A stretch of 7,880 nucleotides of DNA from Candidatus Bathyarchaeota archaeon (GTDB taxonomy: Archaea; Thermoproteota; Bathyarchaeia; 40CM-2-53-6), in contig VBBV01000081.1 of the NCBI GenBank assembly GCA_005883695.1, positions 1-7,880 of the forward strand, read 5' to 3'. The position numbers and the translations under genes are program-made. Of the stretch, positions 5,679 to 7,880 are shown piece by piece. The notes below the pieces were generated by a model. It was not told the DNA's origin. It saw only the letters and a list, made by a program, of their open reading frames with translations, and ran no database searches. Each line of letters opens with the position of its first letter. Positions within the stretch are counted from its first letter, which is position 1.

Positions 5679-6297
5679 CTTACACGTGCACACGAACAGA
5701 TCAAGCGATGCTTTCACAATGCCCAAACAGCTACCGACCATTTGCAGAGATCGTGGACTAGACGGTTTAGCGATTACTGACCACAATGTTCTCGCGAGTG
5801 ATTTGAGTGACGAACTTGTGATTCTCCCGGGAATCGAAATCTCGACCCGAGACGGACATGTGATCGGTCTGGGGTTGTCAGAGGCCGTTCCCCGAGGACT
5901 CTCGGCCGACGAGACAATCCGGAGAATCAGGGATTTCAATGGAGTCTCGATCATTCCGCACCCATATGACCTGCTCCGATCCAGCGCAAGACCTCATCTT
6001 CTGAGAGTCCGTCCCGACGCAATCGAGGTAATCAATTCCTCCAGCTTCCTCCATTCTGTGACATGGAATCGCGCACGAAAATTCGCGGAAAAGGAGACGT
6101 ATCCTATGACAGCCGGTAGCGACTCCCACATTCCCCAGACAATCGGAAGAGCCTACACTGAGGTAGAATGTAGATCGAAGGATACCGGATCCGTACTGGC
6201 TTCGCTGAGAGCCGGATCCGTCAGCCCGGTCGGCCGTCCTGTTCGGGCAACTGAGCGATTGCGGAAGCTGTTCTATGGAAAGCGCGAGGAGAGCTAG
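5662..6297 (+). CDS. PHP-domain metal-dependent phosphoesterase
   Basis: The 211-residue protein carries the complete set of PHP metal ligands: H8 and H10 in DLHVHTNRS, D16, D40-H41 in TDHN, E59 in PGIEIST, H66, H100 in IIPHPYD, and D154 and H156 in GSDSH. PHP proteins are usually trinuclear metal phosphoesterases. The substrate cannot be told; small stand-alone members act on nucleotides or phosphorylated sugars or histidinol phosphate, and the short length argues against a polymerase-linked form. The TTG start is forced: it is the only usual start codon between an in-frame TAG at 5635 and the HxH motif. It overlaps the end of metG by 17 bases, so translational coupling is likely. Its stop overlaps that of the convergent FtsZ-like gene. 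Confidence 0.88.
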   Translation: MKLKLDLHVHTNRSSDAFTMPKQLPTICRDRGLDGLAITDHNVLASDLSDELVILPGIEISTRDGHVIGLGLSEAVPRGLSADETIRRIRDFNGVSIIPHPYDLLRSSARPHLLRVRPDAIEVINSSSFLHSVTWNRARKFAEKETYPMTAGSDSHIPQTIGRAYTEVECRSKDTGSVLASLRAGSVSPVGRPVRATERLRKLFYGKREES

Positions 6298-7358
6298 TCT
6301 CTTTGGCTTGGAACTTGCTCCATTTGATACAATGGAACTGAAAGTGTTGTAAGCGTTTCTCCTTCTTCTTGGCCGTATTCCGCGTCGTAGAGTTCGACGA
6401 AGTCGATGAATCCGTCTAGCGCAGTCCCGTATGTGTAGCCAGTCAAGAAGAGGCATACCGAGGGGTCCGACTGGGTATAGATGCTTCCGTGAATGAAAGA
6501 TAGATCAGATCCGACCAAGGAGACGAGCGCATCATACGCCTGGGCAAACTGGGCGGTGCTGAGTGTCGCGGGCCCTCGGTAGAGAAGTAGTGCACCCTTG
6601 GCCTTTTTCAAAGGGAGGTTCGCTGATGGCGTCCTCAATGCCTGAATGACAGAGGACTGAAGAGTGTCCCCGGTTCTAAGTGTGAAGTTGCAGACTGTGG
6701 CCAGGTCTCCTTTTGAGAGAACCTCCAGGATATCTCTCGCTTCGACGTCTTCCGCCCCTGACAAGAGCTCGGTGAGACTCCGAACAGCGATACTCGCTGT
6801 CTCGTCGGTCGTTCTCGTGGCCGTGCTTAGATAATCTCGGTCAATGCCATTGTCTATGACGATAGTGCAATCGCATGCTTCAACCATCCTTTTGAGCCCT
6901 CGCAGAGCGATGAATCGACGTTCTCTCTCATGAATGAAGGGAATCGCTACTACGGATACGACTGGACGAACTGGGGTCCGGGATCTTTGAGCGATGATTG
7001 GCGCACTTTCTGTGCCGGTACCCCCGCCTAGGCCCGTGACGACGATTGTGAAATCAGAACCATCGGTGTAACTCGTGACTCTGTGGGCAGCTGACTGAAA
7101 CGTTCTCTGGTCGTCTAGCCTCGTTACGACCTTTGCATCCGTTGAGCTAGCGGCCTGATCTAGAAAGATTTTGTTTCTAGCTAAGGATCGTGAAAGCTGT
7201 CCTCTATCCGTGTTGACAGCTACGCAGCGGCTCGGGCTGACGCCTCCCCCTATCGCATGGCTCAACAGGTTGTTCCCCGCACCCCCTACTCCCACAACGG
7301 AGACCCTAAGGATCGGGTTCGCGAGTCTCTCGTTCGAAGAGATTTCTTCGGCTGACAA
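6294..7358 (-). CDS. FtsZ-like tubulin-superfamily GTPase with altered T7 loop
   Basis: The N-terminal GTPase domain has the nucleotide loops of FtsZ: G23-V-G-G-A-G-N-N30 (T1), N49-T-D51, the tubulin signature TGLGGGTGTESAP (about 108-120, T4), PF..ERERR (T5) and N170-x3-R174 (T6). The C-terminal domain keeps the KGALLLYRGPATLS, FIHGSIY and FLTGY strands. The T7 synergy loop, normally N-x-D-x-x-D, reads D204-V-E-A-R-D209. The last catalytic Asp is kept, the first Asp is Glu, and Asn is Asp. The protein could therefore polymerise with altered GTP hydrolysis. Length is 354 residues, with a short acidic tail and no recognisable FtsA/ZipA-type C-terminal peptide. The TTG start is the only usual one after the upstream in-frame TGA. 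It might be a divisome or a cytoskeletal paralogue; CetZ is less likely given the FtsZ-type T4 and T5. Confidence 0.87.
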   Translation of the reverse strand: MSAEEISSNERLANPILRVSVVGVGGAGNNLLSHAIGGGVSPSRCVAVNTDRGQLSRSLARNKIFLDQAASSTDAKVVTRLDDQRTFQSAAHRVTSYTDGSDFTIVVTGLGGGTGTESAPIIAQRSRTPVRPVVSVVAIPFIHERERRFIALRGLKRMVEACDCTIVIDNGIDRDYLSTATRTTDETASIAVRSLTELLSGAEDVEARDILEVLSKGDLATVCNFTLRTGDTLQSSVIQALRTPSANLPLKKAKGALLLYRGPATLSTAQFAQAYDALVSLVGSDLSFIHGSIYTQSDPSVCLFLTGYTYGTALDGFIDFVELYDAEYGQEEGETLTTLSVPLYQMEQVPSQRD

Positions 7359-7388
7359 ATCGATCAGTACAGTTGGGAATGGAACGAT

Positions 7389-7396
7389 CTTATATC
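7389..7396 (-). promoter_or_regulatory. TATA box of the FtsZ-like gene
   Basis: The minus strand reads GATATAAG here, about 34 bases before the TTG start at 7358. Archaeal transcription usually starts some 25 bases past the TATA centre. This predicts a leader of about ten bases or less, consistent with the lack of a Shine-Dalgarno sequence. Confidence 0.5.
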
Positions 7397-7411
7397 ATAG
7401 AATAGGCAAGA

Positions 7412-7431
7412 CGTATTCAAATCGTAATACG
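7412..7431. promoter_or_regulatory. Inverted repeat just upstream of the FtsZ-like TATA box
   Basis: CGTATT (7412-7417) and AATACG (7426-7431) form a perfect 6-bp inverted pair with an 8-base centre, 15 bases upstream of the TATA box. The position suits a regulator binding site; it is too far upstream to be in the transcript of this gene. Confidence 0.3.
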
Positions 7432-7580
7432 AAATGATAGTCTACCCGGTTGAGCTAATAAGCACACCTGTTAGCCGTTGGTCGAAGTAGTCAAGTATGC
7501 TCCTCAAGTACCTTCACCGTCCGAGGCGGGAATGTCAACCTGCTGAGAGTCTTTTGGAGGCTAGTTGATCCTCACGGAGT

Positions 7581-7880
7581 TTAACCGCTGTTCTTCGGGT
7601 TGTTCCACCTAAGTGTGAGCGTCTTTGGGTGCGACGCCTTCACTTCATCTATTCTTCCGACAGAGGTGTTGTGGGGAGCACTTCGCAGTTTTTCAGGATC
7701 AGTTTCGGCTTCCTTTCCGGCTCTGATGAATGCCTCGACAAGCTCGTCGAGGTCCTGAAGACTCTCAGTTTCTGGTGCCTCGACCATCATCGCTTCCTCT
7801 ACAATTTGTGGAAAATAGACCGTAGGCGAATGAAGCCCCCAATCCAGCATCCTCTTCCCGATATCCAACGCTCTAGCACC
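7581..7880 (-). CDS. gcvPB: Glycine dehydrogenase (decarboxylating) subunit 2, C-terminal part
   Basis: This is the end of the second subunit of the split P-protein of the glycine cleavage system. That enzyme decarboxylates glycine with PLP and passes the aminomethyl group to the lipoyl H-protein. The frame is open to the right window edge (GARALDIGKRMLDWG), so the gene begins outside. The visible 99 residues match the conserved C-terminus of the family: LDWGLHSPTVYFPQIVEEAM, then E-APETES, the helix LDELVEAFIRAGKEAETDPE, and APHNTSVGRIDEV with a final LRWN. The PLP lysine lies upstream, outside the window. The downstream 222-base spacer carries the promoter of the FtsZ-like gene, which reads in the same direction from its own TATA box. 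Confidence 0.9.
   Translation of the reverse strand, partial: GARALDIGKRMLDWGLHSPTVYFPQIVEEAMMVEAPETESLQDLDELVEAFIRAGKEAETDPEKLRSAPHNTSVGRIDEVKASHPKTLTLRWNNPKNSG

Noticed and set aside
7441..7475. Complete tRNA gene on the minus strand with the D-arm-like sequence
   Set aside because: No matching 3' acceptor strand or proper T-arm is found in the following bases.
1..7880. CRISPR array, toxin-antitoxin pair or defence system
   Set aside because: No regularly spaced repeats and no protein resembling such components were seen on either strand.

Overview
The window looks like a chromosomal piece from an archaeon, most likely of the Thaumarchaeota/Bathyarchaeia-type TACK lineages. The evidence is an archaeal aIF2-beta, an archaeal DUF424 protein, an archaeal-type MetRS without a C-terminal tRNA-binding domain, a tRNA-Gln with two short introns, and an FtsZ-like GTPase. 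The lineage is inferred from these gene types only. The core genes start almost only with GTG or TTG.

Layout. 2-550 (+) is the 3' end of a secreted, C-terminally membrane-anchored protein. 732-1697 (-) is a squalene-cyclase-like alpha/alpha-toroid protein that looks bacterial in origin. 1698-2022 has no confident gene, only the remnant-like ORF 1896-2054 (-). 2023-2978 has the architecture of a very small integrated element. An intact tRNA-Gln gene (2957-3073, -) lies at the right end and a 25-nt copy of its 3' end at the left end. Just inside these repeats lie a matching pair of inverted arms (2049-2077 and 2929-2953). The only gene inside is a membrane-anchored collagen-like protein (2136-2705, -), and no integrase is present.

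To the right is conserved archaeal housekeeping DNA. A minus-strand pair, aIF2-beta then DUF424, reads toward the tRNA. Diverging from it on the plus strand are metG and an overlapping PHP-domain phosphoesterase. The PHP gene converges with an FtsZ-like gene so tightly that both stop codons share a CTAG. The right edge holds the C-terminal end of the glycine decarboxylase subunit gcvPB (-).

How the genes fit together. aIF2-beta (initiator tRNA delivery), MetRS (charging of initiator and elongator tRNA-Met) and tRNA-Gln form a translation neighbourhood. The left 3 kb (secreted protein, toroid protein, collagen-like surface protein) looks accessory. The most interesting signal is the tRNA-Gln mini-element: joining its ends would rebuild a symmetrical attP-like site, with a tRNA-derived core between inverted arms.
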